The notes: a model not told the origin generated them from the letters alone. A DNA stretch of 64,000 nt from an uncultured bacterium (GCA_942636505.2 CALOGB020000009.1:248001-312000), one strand, 5' to 3'; positions 18,136-30,752 are shown, counted from the first letter of the stretch. Numbers and translations: made by a program.

Positions 18136-19800
18136 ATGCTGACCGATCTTTCCATTCGCGACGTGGTGCTTATCGAGGCGCTGGATCTGGGATTCGGCGA
18201 AGGGCTAGGCGTGCTGACCGGCGAGACCGGCGCGGGCAAGTCGATCCTGCTCGACGCACTGGGGCTGGCGCTTGGTGGCCGCGGCGACAGCGGGCTGGTG
18301 CGGCATGGCGCCGCGCAGGCTGTCGTGACCGCGACGTTCGATGCCCCTGCCCCCGAATCGCCGCTTGCGATGTTGTTCGATGAGAACGGGCTGGAGATCG
18401 AGCACGGCGAGCCGTTGATCGTGAAGCGGATCGTCAAGGCGGACGGCGGCAGTCGCGGCTTCGTCAACGACCAGCCAGCGTCGGCGGGGCTGCTGCGCGA
18501 GATGGCGCCGCATCTGGTCGAGATCCACGGGCAGCATGACGAGCGCGGGTTGCTGAATGCGCGCGGGCATCGGGCGCTGCTCGATATCTTCGGGCGGACC
18601 GAGCCTGGGGCTACGGGCAAGGCGTATGCGGGTTTTCGTGCTGCCGAGGCCGAACTGGCCGCCGCCCGTGCGGATATCGAGACGGCGGCGCGCGATCGCG
18701 AGTGGCTCGAGCATACGGTTGCCGAACTGACCGCGCTGGCGCCTGTCGCGGGCGAGGAGGAGACGCTGGCGGATACCCGGCGGTCGATGCAGCGCGCGGA
18801 GAAGATCGCGGACGACTTGGCGGCGATCGACGATTTCCTCGAGGGCAAGGACGGCGGGATGGCGAAGCTTCGCCAGGCCGCGCGCGTGCTCGAGCGGATC
18901 GCGGAGGATCATGTCGCGCTCGGCAATGCGCTGGCGGCGGTCGATCGCGCGGTGATCGAGGCTTCGGTGGCGGAAGAGAGCCTGCGCGATGCGCGGGCGG
19001 AGATGGCGTATGATCCGCGCGCGCTGGAGGATGACGAGGCGCGGTTGTTCGAGCTTCGGGCGATGGCGCGGAAACATCGCGTGCAGCCGGATGACTTGGC
19101 GGCGCTGGCGGACGAGATGCGCGCGCGGCTGGAGCGGCTGGATGCTGGCGAAGGCGGAATCGCGAAGATCGAAGCGCGTGTCGCAGCGGCGCGGAAGGCA
19201 TTCGATACGGCGTCCGATGCTTTGACTAAGCGGCGGCTGGCGGCGGCGAAACGCCTCGACGTGGCGGTGGCGGGCGAGTTGGCGCCGTTGAAGCTGGATG
19301 CGGCGCGGTTCCAGACCGTCGTCGCGCCGCTGGGTGAAGAGGGCTGGTCGGCGGCGGGCAAGGACCGCGTCGAGTTCGAGATCTCGACCAATCCGGGGGC
19401 GCCGTTTGCGGCGCTCACCAAGATCGCGTCGGGCGGCGAGTTGTCGCGCTTCATCCTCGCGCTGAAGGTGGCGCTGGCGGAAGAGGGCGGCGCGTCGACG
19501 ATGGTGTTCGACGAGATCGACCGCGGCGTCGGTGGTGCGGTGGCGAGCGCGATCGGCGAGCGACTCGCGCGGCTGGCGCTGAGCACGCAGTTGCTTGTGG
19601 TAACGCACAGCCCGCAGGTTGCGGCGCGTGGGGCGAAGCATCTGCTGATCGCGAAGAGCAGCGACGGGACGGTCACGCGGACCGGCGTGCGGGCCTTGTC
19701 CGAGGACGAGCGGCGGGAAGAGATCGCGCGGATGCTGTCGGGTGCGCAGATTACCGATGAAGCGCGGGCTCAGGCGGAGCGGTTGCTCGAGCGGGCTTAA
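18136..19800 (+). CDS. recN: RecN, DNA repair ATPase
   Basis: A 554-residue SMC-like protein: Walker A GETGAGKS at 29-36, EIHGQHDERGLLNARGHRAL, a long central coiled coil, the signature SGGELSRFILALKVAL and Walker B TMVFDEIDRGVGG, then LVVTHSPQVAARGAKHLLI. It holds broken DNA ends together during recombinational repair. Read in the same direction as bamD. No alphaproteobacterial LexA box is evident upstream. Confidence 0.97.
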   Translation: MLTDLSIRDVVLIEALDLGFGEGLGVLTGETGAGKSILLDALGLALGGRGDSGLVRHGAAQAVVTATFDAPAPESPLAMLFDENGLEIEHGEPLIVKRIVKADGGSRGFVNDQPASAGLLREMAPHLVEIHGQHDERGLLNARGHRALLDIFGRTEPGATGKAYAGFRAAEAELAAARADIETAARDREWLEHTVAELTALAPVAGEEETLADTRRSMQRAEKIADDLAAIDDFLEGKDGGMAKLRQAARVLERIAEDHVALGNALAAVDRAVIEASVAEESLRDARAEMAYDPRALEDDEARLFELRAMARKHRVQPDDLAALADEMRARLERLDAGEGGIAKIEARVAAARKAFDTASDALTKRRLAAAKRLDVAVAGELAPLKLDAARFQTVVAPLGEEGWSAAGKDRVEFEISTNPGAPFAALTKIASGGELSRFILALKVALAEEGGASTMVFDEIDRGVGGAVASAIGERLARLALSTQLLVVTHSPQVAARGAKHLLIAKSSDGTVTRTGVRALSEDERREEIARMLSGAQITDEARAQAERLLERA

Positions 19801-19834
19801 CGCGCTCAGGTTCAGATGGATTTACCACCGGTCT

Positions 19835-19913
19835 TGTTCCCCCGCGAAGGCGGGGGCCCAGGATACCACCCACAGCGTCCTTGACCCTGGACTCCCGCGT
19901 TCGCGGGAGAACA
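19835..19913. repeat. Inverted repeat, family B long form
   Basis: GTTCCCCCGCGAAGGCGGGG at the left and CCCGCGTTCGCGGGAGAAC at the right, with CCCAGGATACC and a CCTGG inside. It lies between convergent genes. Confidence 0.7.
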
Positions 19914-19932
19914 GTGCCGCGAAACACCGATC

Positions 19933-20277
19933 TCAGGGCATCGCCTGTCGCGGGTGACCCAGGTGAATCTTCAGCACTGGCACGACGATGTAATCGCCGC
20001 CGACCTTTCGCAGACCGTGCAGCGCCCGGCTGCCGAAATCGCCGTCTTCGTGGATCACCGCACGGACCGGCGCCTGTTCGGTGTGGATCATGTCGTCGAG
20101 CCCGGCGGCGCTGGCGTCGGAGCGCGGCCATAGCGATTGCTGGACGCGGTCGTCCGCGGACGAATCGTCGTTCCAGTCATAGCCGATCGCCGGGGCCGGC
20201 TTAGGGGAGACCTGAGTCTGCTGGGCGGCGGCGGGGGCGGCAAGGACGATGGCGATCATCATAGCTGCTGTTTTCAT
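19933..20277 (-). CDS. Small secreted protein, function unknown
   Basis: A 114-residue protein with a signal peptide (MKTAAMMIAIVLAAPAAAQQ, cleavage after AAA-Q-type motif). The mature part is polar: GYDWNDDSSADDRVQQSLW, MIHTEQAPVRAVIHEDGDFG and GGDYIVVPVLKIHLG. No cysteine and no recognised domain. Its stop faces the recN gene across a family B repeat, and a family A repeat lies just upstream. Periplasmic location is inferred from the signal only. Confidence 0.65.
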   Translation of the reverse strand: MKTAAMMIAIVLAAPAAAQQTQVSPKPAPAIGYDWNDDSSADDRVQQSLWPRSDASAAGLDDMIHTEQAPVRAVIHEDGDFGSRALHGLRKVGGDYIVVPVLKIHLGHPRQAMP

Positions 20278-20291
20278 CGCACCCCCGATTT

Positions 20292-20394
20292 CACCCCGGA
20301 AGGCCGGGGCCCAGTTGGGAAAGTTTAGTTGGTGAGCACATTGCGCCCTTACAACGACCTTGCCAATTGGCCCCCGGCTTCGCTGGGGTGGTGG
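20292..20394. repeat. Inverted-repeat element, family A, copy 4 (slightly degenerate)
   Basis: Arms CACCCCGGAAGGCCGGGG and CCCCCGGCTTCGCTGGGGTG have lost a few bases; CCAGTTGGG and CCAATTGG remain inside each end. It lies tightly between two minus-strand genes. Confidence 0.7.
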
Positions 20395-20400
20395 ACGAAT

Positions 20401-21372
20401 TCAGGACGCGCCGGTGCCGCCGTTCGCGCCGAAGAAGCTGCCAGTGGTGTAGCTGTCGCTCGGGTCCGCCAGCGCAACGTAGAGACCCGCCAGTTCGGCG
20501 GGCTGACCGGCGCGACCGAGTGGCGTATCCTGGCCGAACTCACCCATCTTGCCCGGCAATTGCCCGCCCGCGACCTGCAACGGCGTCCAGATCGGGCCCG
20601 GCCCTACCGCGTTGACGCGGATGCCCTGCTTGGCGAGTTGCTTCGCCAGCGCCTTGGTGAAGATCAGGATCGCGCCCTTGGTCGAGGCATAATCGAGCAA
20701 CTCCTTCTCCGGGCTGACCGAGTTGACCGAGGCGGTGTTGATGATCGACGCACCCGGCTTCATCAGCGGGATCGCCGCCTTGCACAGGTGGAACATCGCA
20801 TAGACGTTGGTCTTCATCGTCCGGTCGAACTGCTCGAAGCTGATCTCGGCGATCGAGTCCTTCGACTGCTGGTAGGCGGCGTTGTTGACGAGGATGTCGA
20901 TCCCGCCAAGCTCGCGATTGGCGCGCGCGATCAAATCATTGCAGAATTTCGCATCTGTGAGGTCGCCGGGGATCAGCACGACCTTCCGCCCTTCGGCGCG
21001 GAGCAGCTTGGCGACGTCCTGCGCGTCGGGTTCCTCGGTCGGGTAATAGTTGATCGCGACGTCGGCGCCTTCGCGCGAGAACGCGATGACGGCGGCACGA
21101 CCGATCCCCGAATCGCCGCCGGTGACGAGTGCCTTGCGGCCCGCTAGGCGGCCCGCGCCGCGGTAGCTCGCCTCACCGCAATCCGGAACGGGGTGCATGT
21201 TGCGCTGGAGTGCGGGCCATTTCTGGCGCTGTTCGGGGAAGGGTTGCGAGGGATATTTGGTTTTGGGATCGGCGAGTGGCGCGGCACCTTGCGCGAAGGC
21301 GGGTGCAGCGGCGGCGGCGAGGCCGGTGACGGCGGCGCCCTTGAAGAGGTCTCGACGGCTAGTGTCTGTCAT
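20401..21372 (-). CDS. SDR-family oxidoreductase with Tat-type signal
   Basis: A 323-residue short-chain dehydrogenase. An N-terminal twin-arginine signal (TSRRDLFKGAAVTGLAAAAA, then AFAQ) precedes a linker KYPSQPFPEQRQKWPALQ typical of the YghA/general-stress-protein SDR group, then TGGDSGIG (84-91), NNAAYQQ and the catalytic YASTKGA. The substrate is unknown. A Tat signal on an NAD(P)-dependent enzyme is notable. The start at 21372 is favoured because AGGGA is about nine bases away; ATG 21378 is the alternative. Diverges from ligA. Confidence 0.9.
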   Translation of the reverse strand: MTDTSRRDLFKGAAVTGLAAAAAPAFAQGAAPLADPKTKYPSQPFPEQRQKWPALQRNMHPVPDCGEASYRGAGRLAGRKALVTGGDSGIGRAAVIAFSREGADVAINYYPTEEPDAQDVAKLLRAEGRKVVLIPGDLTDAKFCNDLIARANRELGGIDILVNNAAYQQSKDSIAEISFEQFDRTMKTNVYAMFHLCKAAIPLMKPGASIINTASVNSVSPEKELLDYASTKGAILIFTKALAKQLAKQGIRVNAVGPGPIWTPLQVAGGQLPGKMGEFGQDTPLGRAGQPAELAGLYVALADPSDSYTTGSFFGANGGTGAS

Positions 21373-21476
21373 GATCATGTTTCCCTGAAAATGCCTTGGG
21401 ATGTCAGCGCGCAAGTCGGGCGAATGTTCACGCGATGTTGATCGAGGTCTTGTCGAAAGGTGGCGCCCTCCCCTAA

Positions 21477-23606
<2,130 letters not shown>

Positions 23607-23691
23607 GCGCGGACCACACGCTCCGCATTGGTTCCGACTGCCCCGAAAGGGTTCGATTGCGTGGCTTTTTTGCAACGCACCATGACCGAGT

Positions 23692-23726
23692 GTGTCTGTG
23701 ACACTTCCCGACTCGCCAATGTCACA
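23692..23726. promoter_or_regulatory. Palindromes upstream of the TonB-dependent receptor, possible operator
   Basis: GTGTC-TGT-GACAC (23692-23704) and, overlapping it, an inverted pair TGTGACA (23697-23703) and TGTCACA (23720-23726). They lie about 85-120 bases before the receptor ATG, a sensible operator position. The TGTGA-TCACA spacing is too long for a classic Crp site. Regulator unknown. Confidence 0.35.
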
Positions 23727-23810
23727 GAACCGAAATATCCCGCGTGCAGGGGCGCGGCAGGCCGAACGAAAAGTCGCGGATCTCGAGCAGAAGCTCAAAG
23801 GGGAACTTCA

Positions 23811-26800
23811 ATGCGTAACAACCTATTCCTGGGTGCGGCAGCGATTGCGCTGATCGCCCCGATGACTGCGTCCGCGCAGGAAACCACCTCCTCGATCCGC
23901 GGCACGGTGACCGCGAATGGCGCGCCGGTTAACGGCGCGACTGTCGAGATCACCAGCCCCTCGACCGGTTCGCGCTCGACCGCGACCACCGACACATCGG
24001 GCACGTTCAACGTCAACGGCCTGCGTCCCGGCGGCCCCTACACCGTTGCCGTCGCTGCAGCCGGCTATGGCAGCAAGCAGGTCACCGACGTCAACATCAC
24101 CGTCGCGCAGGCGTTCGATCTGCCGATCGATCTGGCCACCGACGCTGCCGGTGGCGCTGACGAGATCGTCGTGACCGCCGCCAGCCTGCCCAACGCGCGG
24201 TCGATCTCGCAGGGGCCGACGACCGTCCTCAACGCGCGCCAGATCGCCAACATCGCTTCGGTCAACCGCGACATTCGCGATCTCGAGCGTCGCGATCCGT
24301 TCGCCCGCCTCGACGACAGCCCCTCGGGCGGCCGTTCGGTCTCGTTCGCCGGCCAGAACGCGCGCTATAACCGCTTCACCGTCGACGGCGTGTCGGTCAG
24401 CGACAATTTCGGCCTGAACAGCGATGGCCTGCCCAGCCGCCGTTCGCCGATCCCGCTCGACGCGATCGGCCAGTTCCAGGCACAGGTCGCACCGTACGAC
24501 GTCCGCCAGGGCAACTTCCAGGGCGGCGCGATCAACATCGTGCTGAAGTCGGGCACCAACGACTTCCACGGTACCGGCTTCTACTCGCAGTCGCGCGACG
24601 AGTTCGTCGGCAAGCGTACCAAGGACCTGCGCGTCAGCGTCCCCAACTTCAAGACCGAGAACTACGGCGCCGAGCTGTCGGGCCCGATCATCAAGGACAA
24701 GCTGTTCTTCATGGTCGCCGGCGAGCGTCTTCGCGGTGGCCGTCCGATCGCCGAGGGTCCGACCGACAACAACGCCGGCACCAGCATTCTGGGCATCAGC
24801 CAGGCGCAGGTCGACCAGATCAGCGCGATCGCGAAGTCGGTCTACAATTACGACACCGGCGGCGTGCTGCGTAATCTCGGCGACAAGGACGACCGCGTCG
24901 TCGCCAAGATCGACGCGAACATCACCGACAAGCAGCGTCTGTCGCTGACCTACACTTACGCCAACGACGCCATCAACCTGCTGCAGAACACCTTCCCGAC
25001 CGCACCGACCGGTCTGGGCCTGGCGTCGAACGCCTATATCCAGGGCAACCGCCTGCACACCGGTGTCGCGCAGCTGAACTCGGAATGGTCGGACAGCTTC
25101 TCGACCGAAGTTCGTGGTTTCTACAAGAACTACACGCGTATCCAGGATCCGTTGCTCGGCCGTGGTTTCGCGCAGTTCCGTGTTTGCACCAACCCGACGA
25201 GCACGGCCGCGACAGCGGGCCTGACCGTCTCGCCGACCGCCTGCGAGAACAACGCCGGCACCGTGTCGTTCGGTCCTGACAGCTCGCGCCAGACCAACGA
25301 ACTGCGCACCGAGACATGGGGCGGCCTGGTCCAGGCGCGCCTGACCATGAACGACCATGACGTTCGCGTTTTCACGGAAGTATCGAGCGTGTCGATCTTC
25401 AACTCGTTCCTGCAGAACAGCGCGGGCAGCTATTATTTCGACTCGATCGCGGACCTCCAGAACCGCAATGCGGGGTCGTTTGCGTACGGCAACGCGATCG
25501 TGGGCAATAACGGCCTGGCCGCACTCGATCCCAATGCCGCCGCAGCACAGTTCGGCTACCAGAGCTACACGTTCGGCGTGATGGACTCGTGGAAGGTTAC
25601 GCCAACGCTGAACGTCAGCTTCGGCGCACGCTACGACCTGTATGCGATGGACGACAATCCGCCGCTCAGCGCTGCCTTCGCCAGCCGTTATGCGAACGGT
25701 GCGATCGTCAACGGCCAGCGCATCAACATCAACAACAACAGCGCGAACATCTCCGGGTTCGACCTGTTCCAGCCGCGCGCCGGCTTCGACTGGAAGCCAT
25801 CGCAGCGTATCAGCATCCGCGGCGGCGGCGGCGTCTTCGGCGGCGGCACCCCCGACGTCTATGTGTCGAACAGCTTCTCGAACACCGGCGTGCTGACCAA
25901 CTCGTTCAACGTCAGCCGCACGGCGACCGGGTTCAACGGCTTCCCAGCCGGCACCCCGGCTGCCACGCAGGCAGCTACCGCCTCGGCCCTTCTGACCGGC
26001 GTTACCGGTACGTCGGTTCCAGCCGCGGCTAACACGTTCCTGACGGGTGGTTCGGTTCCGGCTAACTCGACGGTCAATGCGCTCGACCCGAACTTCAAGA
26101 TCCCGTCGCAGTGGCGCGCCACGCTGACGGGCGAGTATAGTGCAAACCTCGGGCCGCTCGGCGACAACTGGGTATTCGGTGCCGACCTGCTGTACTCGAA
26201 GGTTCGCAACCAGGTGTATTTCACCGACATCCGTTCGGTGCCGATCGCCGGTTCGCTCACCCCGGACGGCCGCCAGCGCTACCAGAACCTGATCGATGGC
26301 GGTGCGACGAGCACCAACACCAACACCGACATCCTGCTGACCAACACGAACAAGGGCCGCGCCTACATCGCGGTCGCGCGTCTCGACAAGGCATGGGATT
26401 CGGGGCTGAGCATCAACGGCAGCTTCACGTACCAGGACGTCAAGGACGCAGCGCCGGCAACGTCGTCGACCGCGGGTTCGAATTATTCGAACGGTGCATT
26501 CGTCGATCCCAACAACGTCGCCTATGGCATCTCGAACGACCAGGTTAAGTACTTCTTCAAGTACGGCGTGAACTACGACCACGCCTTCTTCGGGGACTAC
26601 AAGACCACGTTCGCGCTGTTCGGCGAATCGCGGATCGGTCATCCGTTCAGTTACACGTTCCAGGATTTCGGCAACAACGGCAGCGGCCGCGCGTCGGTAT
26701 TCGGTACCACGGGCGTCAGCTCGAACTCGACCACAGGCGGCAACCGTTACCTGATGTACGTGCCGACACTGGACGATGCGAAGGTTTCGTACAGCAGCGC

Positions 26801-27281
26801 CGCAGTCCGCGATGCGGTCAACGCGTTCATCGACTCGTCGGGTCTCGGCAAGTATCGTGGCAAGACTGCGCCGCGCAACGGCTTCAACTCGAAGTGGTTC
26901 ACGCGTCTCGACCTTCATGTCGCGCAGGAAATTCCGACCTTCGTCGGCGGCTCGCGCGTCACGCTGTTCGCGGACATCGAGAACTTCACGAACTTCCTCA
27001 ACAAGAACTGGGGCCAGCAGCGCGAGTACGTCTTCCCGTACAACACGCCGGTTGTCCGCGTGCAGTGCCTGCAGACCGCGGTGCCGACCGGTATCGCGCC
27101 AGGTGCGGCCAATCCTGCCGGTGGCACCTATGGCGCCGTGGCGACCAATGCCGGACAGGCTTGCGCACAGTATCGCTACTCGCCAGTCGGCGGCAGCGCG
27201 AACTTCACGCCGCAGCCTGACCAGGTGTACGTGAACCAGTCGCTCTACTCGATCCGTATCGGTGCGCGCTTCACGTTCTAA
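23811..27281 (+). CDS. TonB-dependent receptor with carboxypeptidase-like regulatory domain (Oar-type)
   Basis: A 1156-residue outer-membrane receptor. Signal peptide (NLFLGAAAIALIAPMTASAQ), a CarboxypepD_reg-like Ig domain at about 25-110 (SIRGTVTANGAPVNGATVEI), a plug domain including RYNRFTVDGVSVSDNFGLNS and GGAINIVLKSGTNDFHGTGF, then a large beta-barrel ending IRIGARFTF with the terminal Phe. The Oar-like architecture is associated with uptake of large molecules or proteins; the ligand is unknown. AAAGGGGAA precedes the ATG. A strong terminator follows, so the downstream kinase gene is probably transcribed separately. Confidence 0.94.
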   Translation: MRNNLFLGAAAIALIAPMTASAQETTSSIRGTVTANGAPVNGATVEITSPSTGSRSTATTDTSGTFNVNGLRPGGPYTVAVAAAGYGSKQVTDVNITVAQAFDLPIDLATDAAGGADEIVVTAASLPNARSISQGPTTVLNARQIANIASVNRDIRDLERRDPFARLDDSPSGGRSVSFAGQNARYNRFTVDGVSVSDNFGLNSDGLPSRRSPIPLDAIGQFQAQVAPYDVRQGNFQGGAINIVLKSGTNDFHGTGFYSQSRDEFVGKRTKDLRVSVPNFKTENYGAELSGPIIKDKLFFMVAGERLRGGRPIAEGPTDNNAGTSILGISQAQVDQISAIAKSVYNYDTGGVLRNLGDKDDRVVAKIDANITDKQRLSLTYTYANDAINLLQNTFPTAPTGLGLASNAYIQGNRLHTGVAQLNSEWSDSFSTEVRGFYKNYTRIQDPLLGRGFAQFRVCTNPTSTAATAGLTVSPTACENNAGTVSFGPDSSRQTNELRTETWGGLVQARLTMNDHDVRVFTEVSSVSIFNSFLQNSAGSYYFDSIADLQNRNAGSFAYGNAIVGNNGLAALDPNAAAAQFGYQSYTFGVMDSWKVTPTLNVSFGARYDLYAMDDNPPLSAAFASRYANGAIVNGQRININNNSANISGFDLFQPRAGFDWKPSQRISIRGGGGVFGGGTPDVYVSNSFSNTGVLTNSFNVSRTATGFNGFPAGTPAATQAATASALLTGVTGTSVPAAANTFLTGGSVPANSTVNALDPNFKIPSQWRATLTGEYSANLGPLGDNWVFGADLLYSKVRNQVYFTDIRSVPIAGSLTPDGRQRYQNLIDGGATSTNTNTDILLTNTNKGRAYIAVARLDKAWDSGLSINGSFTYQDVKDAAPATSSTAGSNYSNGAFVDPNNVAYGISNDQVKYFFKYGVNYDHAFFGDYKTTFALFGESRIGHPFSYTFQDFGNNGSGRASVFGTTGVSSNSTTGGNRYLMYVPTLDDAKVSYSSAAVRDAVNAFIDSSGLGKYRGKTAPRNGFNSKWFTRLDLHVAQEIPTFVGGSRVTLFADIENFTNFLNKNWGQQREYVFPYNTPVVRVQCLQTAVPTGIAPGAANPAGGTYGAVATNAGQACAQYRYSPVGGSANFTPQPDQVYVNQSLYSIRIGARFTF

Positions 27282-27308
27282 AGCGCGTCCGACCTGATCG
27301 GTCGAATT

Positions 27309-27343
27309 GGCCGCCGCTTCCCTCGGGATGCGGCGGCCTTTTT
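27309..27343 (+). terminator. Rho-independent terminator of the receptor gene
   Basis: Nine-base stem GGCCGCCGC (27309-27317) and GCGGCGGCC (27330-27338), 12-base loop, then TTTTT. It begins 28 bases after the receptor stop codon. Confidence 0.9.
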
Positions 27344-27418
27344 CGTTTTGCGGCCTAGCGCCGACCAAACCGTTCGGCTTTTGCGTGTGCCTTGCGCGGC
27401 GTGTAAGACGGTGGGCCA

Positions 27419-28560
27419 ATGGCTAATTCTTCCGTCCCGCCCCCCGGCTCGTCCGCCTTGAACTCCACGCGGCGCCTGCCCTTCACGGCGCGGCCGTTTT
27501 TCGAGAACAAGGCGCGGGCGTTCTGGATCCTGCAGGCGGTCGGGTGGAGCGGGTACCTGCTGCTGCGCGGCGTCGTGTCGATCTCGAACGGGCTGTCGCT
27601 CGACGGCGTGATCCCGGTGATCGTCGAGGCGATCGTCGGATACTGCATCACGCTGCTGCTCTCGACGATGTACGGCCAGTATCGGCGGATGAACCGGCTT
27701 GTCGGCATTTTCCTGACGATCGCGACGCTGGCGGCGGCGACGTTCCTGTATGCGGTGCTCGATGCGTTCACCTTCTCGTTCATCGCGACCGCGACGCCGG
27801 GGGTGACTCTCACGCGGCTGCTCGGGTCGGTGTACGTCACCTTCACGGTGTTGTTCGGCTGGTCGGCGCTGTATTTCGGGATCAACTTCTACCTGATCGT
27901 CGAGCAGCAGATCGACCAGATGGAGCATCTCGAGAACCAGGCGTCGTCGGCGCAGCTGGCGATGCTGCGGTACCAGCTCAATCCGCATTTCCTGTTCAAC
28001 ACGCTGAACTCGATCTCGACGCTGGTGCTGCTGAAACAGACCGAGCGGGCGAATGCGATGCTGAGCCGGCTGTCGTCGTTCCTGCGCTATACGCTGGCCA
28101 ACGAGCCAACCGCGCACGTCACCGTCGCGCAGGAGGTGGACCAGCTGAAGCTGTATCTGGAGATCGAGAAGATGCGCTTCGAGGATCGGATGCGGCCGAA
28201 GTTCGACATCGATCCGCGCGCCGAACGCGCGCGACTGCCGTCGCTGCTGCTGCAACCGCTGGTCGAAAACGCGATCAAATATGCCGTCACGCCGCAGGAG
28301 GAAGGCGCCGAAATCTGCGTCGAAGTGCGGCTCGCCGGGGAACGCGTGCAGATCGCCGTATCCGATACCGGTCCGGGCTTGATCGAGGGCCGGATCGGTT
28401 CAAGCCAATCCACAGGCGTGGGGCTCGCTAATATTAGAGACAGGTTGGCTCAGGCATATGGGCCCGACCACCGTTTTGAAACCCGCTCCACGCCCGCTGG
28501 CGGCTTCTCGGTCGAGATCGAGATTCCGTATCAGCTTGAAGACGTGAACAGAGAGGCCGC

Positions 28561-28564
<4 letters not shown>
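27419..28564 (+). CDS. LytS/YehU-type membrane sensor histidine kinase
   Basis: A 381-residue kinase. Four hydrophobic spans between about 35 and 160 (for example VIVEAIVGYCITLLLSTMYG and VYVTFTVLFGWSALYFGINF) form the sensor; a short coiled coil leads to the His_kinase domain with LRYQLNPHFLFNTLNSIS (phosphoacceptor His 190), and the ATPase domain has LVENAIKYAV and DTGPGL then GVGLANIRDRL. It overlaps the response regulator by four bases (ATGA). The signal is unknown. Confidence 0.93.
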
Positions 28565-29358
<794 letters not shown>

Positions 29359-29393
29359 GGTAGGAGGCCCTTCCCCTCATCCTCGACCCCTTC

Positions 29394-29477
29394 CCGTCAT
29401 CCTGACGAACGTCAGGATCCAGAGTCATTGAGGGCAACGCTTGTGACCCTGGGTCCTGACTTTCGTCAGGATGACGG
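29394..29477. repeat. Inverted repeat, family E
   Basis: CCGTCATCCTGACGAACGTC at the left and GACTTTCGTCAGGATGACGG at the right, each also a hairpin. A related half-unit CCCGACTTTCGTCGGGATGA follows near 29550. These make up most of the 279-base gap after the response regulator. Confidence 0.7.
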
Positions 29478-29637
29478 ACGCGGGGGGTGTGGTCGGGGCG
29501 AGCTTCCGAAAGAGTGCTCTTCCACGTCCGTCCTTGCCGATCGAGGTCCCGACTTTCGTCGGGATGACGGGGGTGCGCTCCCTTAGCGAGCGCACCCCAT
29601 TAACCAGTCCCTAAACCCCGCGGCCTAGAGCGGGGGG

Positions 29638-30651
29638 ATGAAGACGTCGGGTTACGGCCTTTATCCCCATGCGCTGATCAGCCTGCCCGCGTTGGTGATG
29701 GCGACGTCATGCGTGCCGGCGGATCGGCCGGCGGCGATCGCTCGAGTTGAGCCGGAGCGGAACTCGCGAGCCTTGCTGAGCCGGATGGCGTTGCATGTGC
29801 CGGACGACATTTCGGCGAAGATCGCGACGGCCGCGCCTGATGCGCCGTTTGCGGCTGCGGCGCCGTTCGTTGCTCCGCCGTTTCTGACTTCGAACTCCGT
29901 TGATGATGCTAGCCGTGCCGCCGACTGCCTGACTGCGGCGGTGTATTACGAGGCGCGGTCGCAGTCCGAGGATGGGCAGCGGGCGGTGGCGCAGGTGGTG
30001 TTGAACCGGGTGCGTGACCGGGCCTTTCCGAACAGCGTTTGCGGGGTGGTGTACCAGGGGGCAGAGCGGCGGACCGGGTGCCAGTTCAGCTTTACCTGCG
30101 ACGGTTCGATGAACCGGGCGCGGGAGCCGGGGGCTTGGGATCGCGCGCGGGCGGTGGCGAGCGCGGCGCTTGGTGGGAGCGTGTATGCGCCGGTCGGGGC
30201 GGCGACGTCGTTTCATACGACGAGCATTCTACCGTGGTGGGCGTCGAGTCTTGCGCGGATCACGACGGTTGGGGCGCATGTGTTCTATCGCTGGCAAGGG
30301 GCGTTGGAGCGGGCGCTGACGTTTCGGCAGACTTATGCTGGGGTCGAGCCTGGGGTTCGGAGCGTTGGCTTTTCCGGTGGTGGTGTGACGACGGTTGCGG
30401 CGCAGGTTGCTGGGGTTTCGGTGCATTATGGTAATCGGGACGACGTTGCGGACTCGGGTGCGGAGCCGGCCGATGCGCTGCATGGGGTGACGGTGCACCG
30501 GGGGGTGCTGCGTTCTGCCTCAGCGATGGCGGGCGCGGCGATTGTGCCCACGCGGCTGGTTTCGGGGGTGCGGGTTCACGTTGGTGGGCGGGCGGCCGCT
30601 GTGATCGGCAGTGGTAACGCCGCCGACGCGGTAGTGTCGGACGAAACATAG
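29638..30651 (+). CDS. SleB-like cell wall hydrolase
   Basis: A 337-residue protein with an N-terminal hydrophobic export signal ending near SC (Cys 25, a poor lipobox) and a Hydrolase_2/SleB domain at about 95-215: DCLTAAVYYEARSQSEDGQR with the catalytic Glu 105, VLNRVRDRAFPNSVCGVVYQ and CQFSFTCDG. Family members are lytic transglycosylases or amidases on peptidoglycan. The remaining C-terminal third is low-complexity Val/Gly-rich and unrecognised. Reads away from the two-component genes; its short G-rich leader (CGGGGGG) is the only ribosome-binding candidate. Confidence 0.85.
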   Translation: MKTSGYGLYPHALISLPALVMATSCVPADRPAAIARVEPERNSRALLSRMALHVPDDISAKIATAAPDAPFAAAAPFVAPPFLTSNSVDDASRAADCLTAAVYYEARSQSEDGQRAVAQVVLNRVRDRAFPNSVCGVVYQGAERRTGCQFSFTCDGSMNRAREPGAWDRARAVASAALGGSVYAPVGAATSFHTTSILPWWASSLARITTVGAHVFYRWQGALERALTFRQTYAGVEPGVRSVGFSGGGVTTVAAQVAGVSVHYGNRDDVADSGAEPADALHGVTVHRGVLRSASAMAGAAIVPTRLVSGVRVHVGGRAAAVIGSGNAADAVVSDET

Positions 30652-30654
30652 CGG

Positions 30655-30752
30655 TCTCCCTCCCCTTCAGGGGAGGGTTGGGGTGGGGCACTGCCCCGAG
30701 CGACACGTTCGCGGACAAGCCCCACCCCAGCCCTCCCCTAAAGGAGAGGGAG
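30655..30752. repeat. Inverted-repeat element, family C variant
   Basis: CTCCCTCCCCTTCAGGGGAG with GGTTGGGGTGGGGC at the left and GCCCCACCCCAGCCCTCCCC with AAAGGAGAGGGAG at the right. First of three elements that fill the 479-base gap before the ABC-F gene. Confidence 0.7.

Noticed and set aside
23697..23726. TGTGA ... TCACA before the TonB-dependent receptor, considered as a Crp site
   Set aside because: The spacing between halves is about three times too long for a Crp dimer site; retained only as an unassigned palindrome.
23823..27419. A nearly 1200-codon open frame on the minus strand opposite the TonB-dependent receptor
   Set aside because: High GC third positions of the receptor gene suppress stop codons in the antisense frame; the translation is Arg/Asp/Val/Gln-rich and resembles no protein family.
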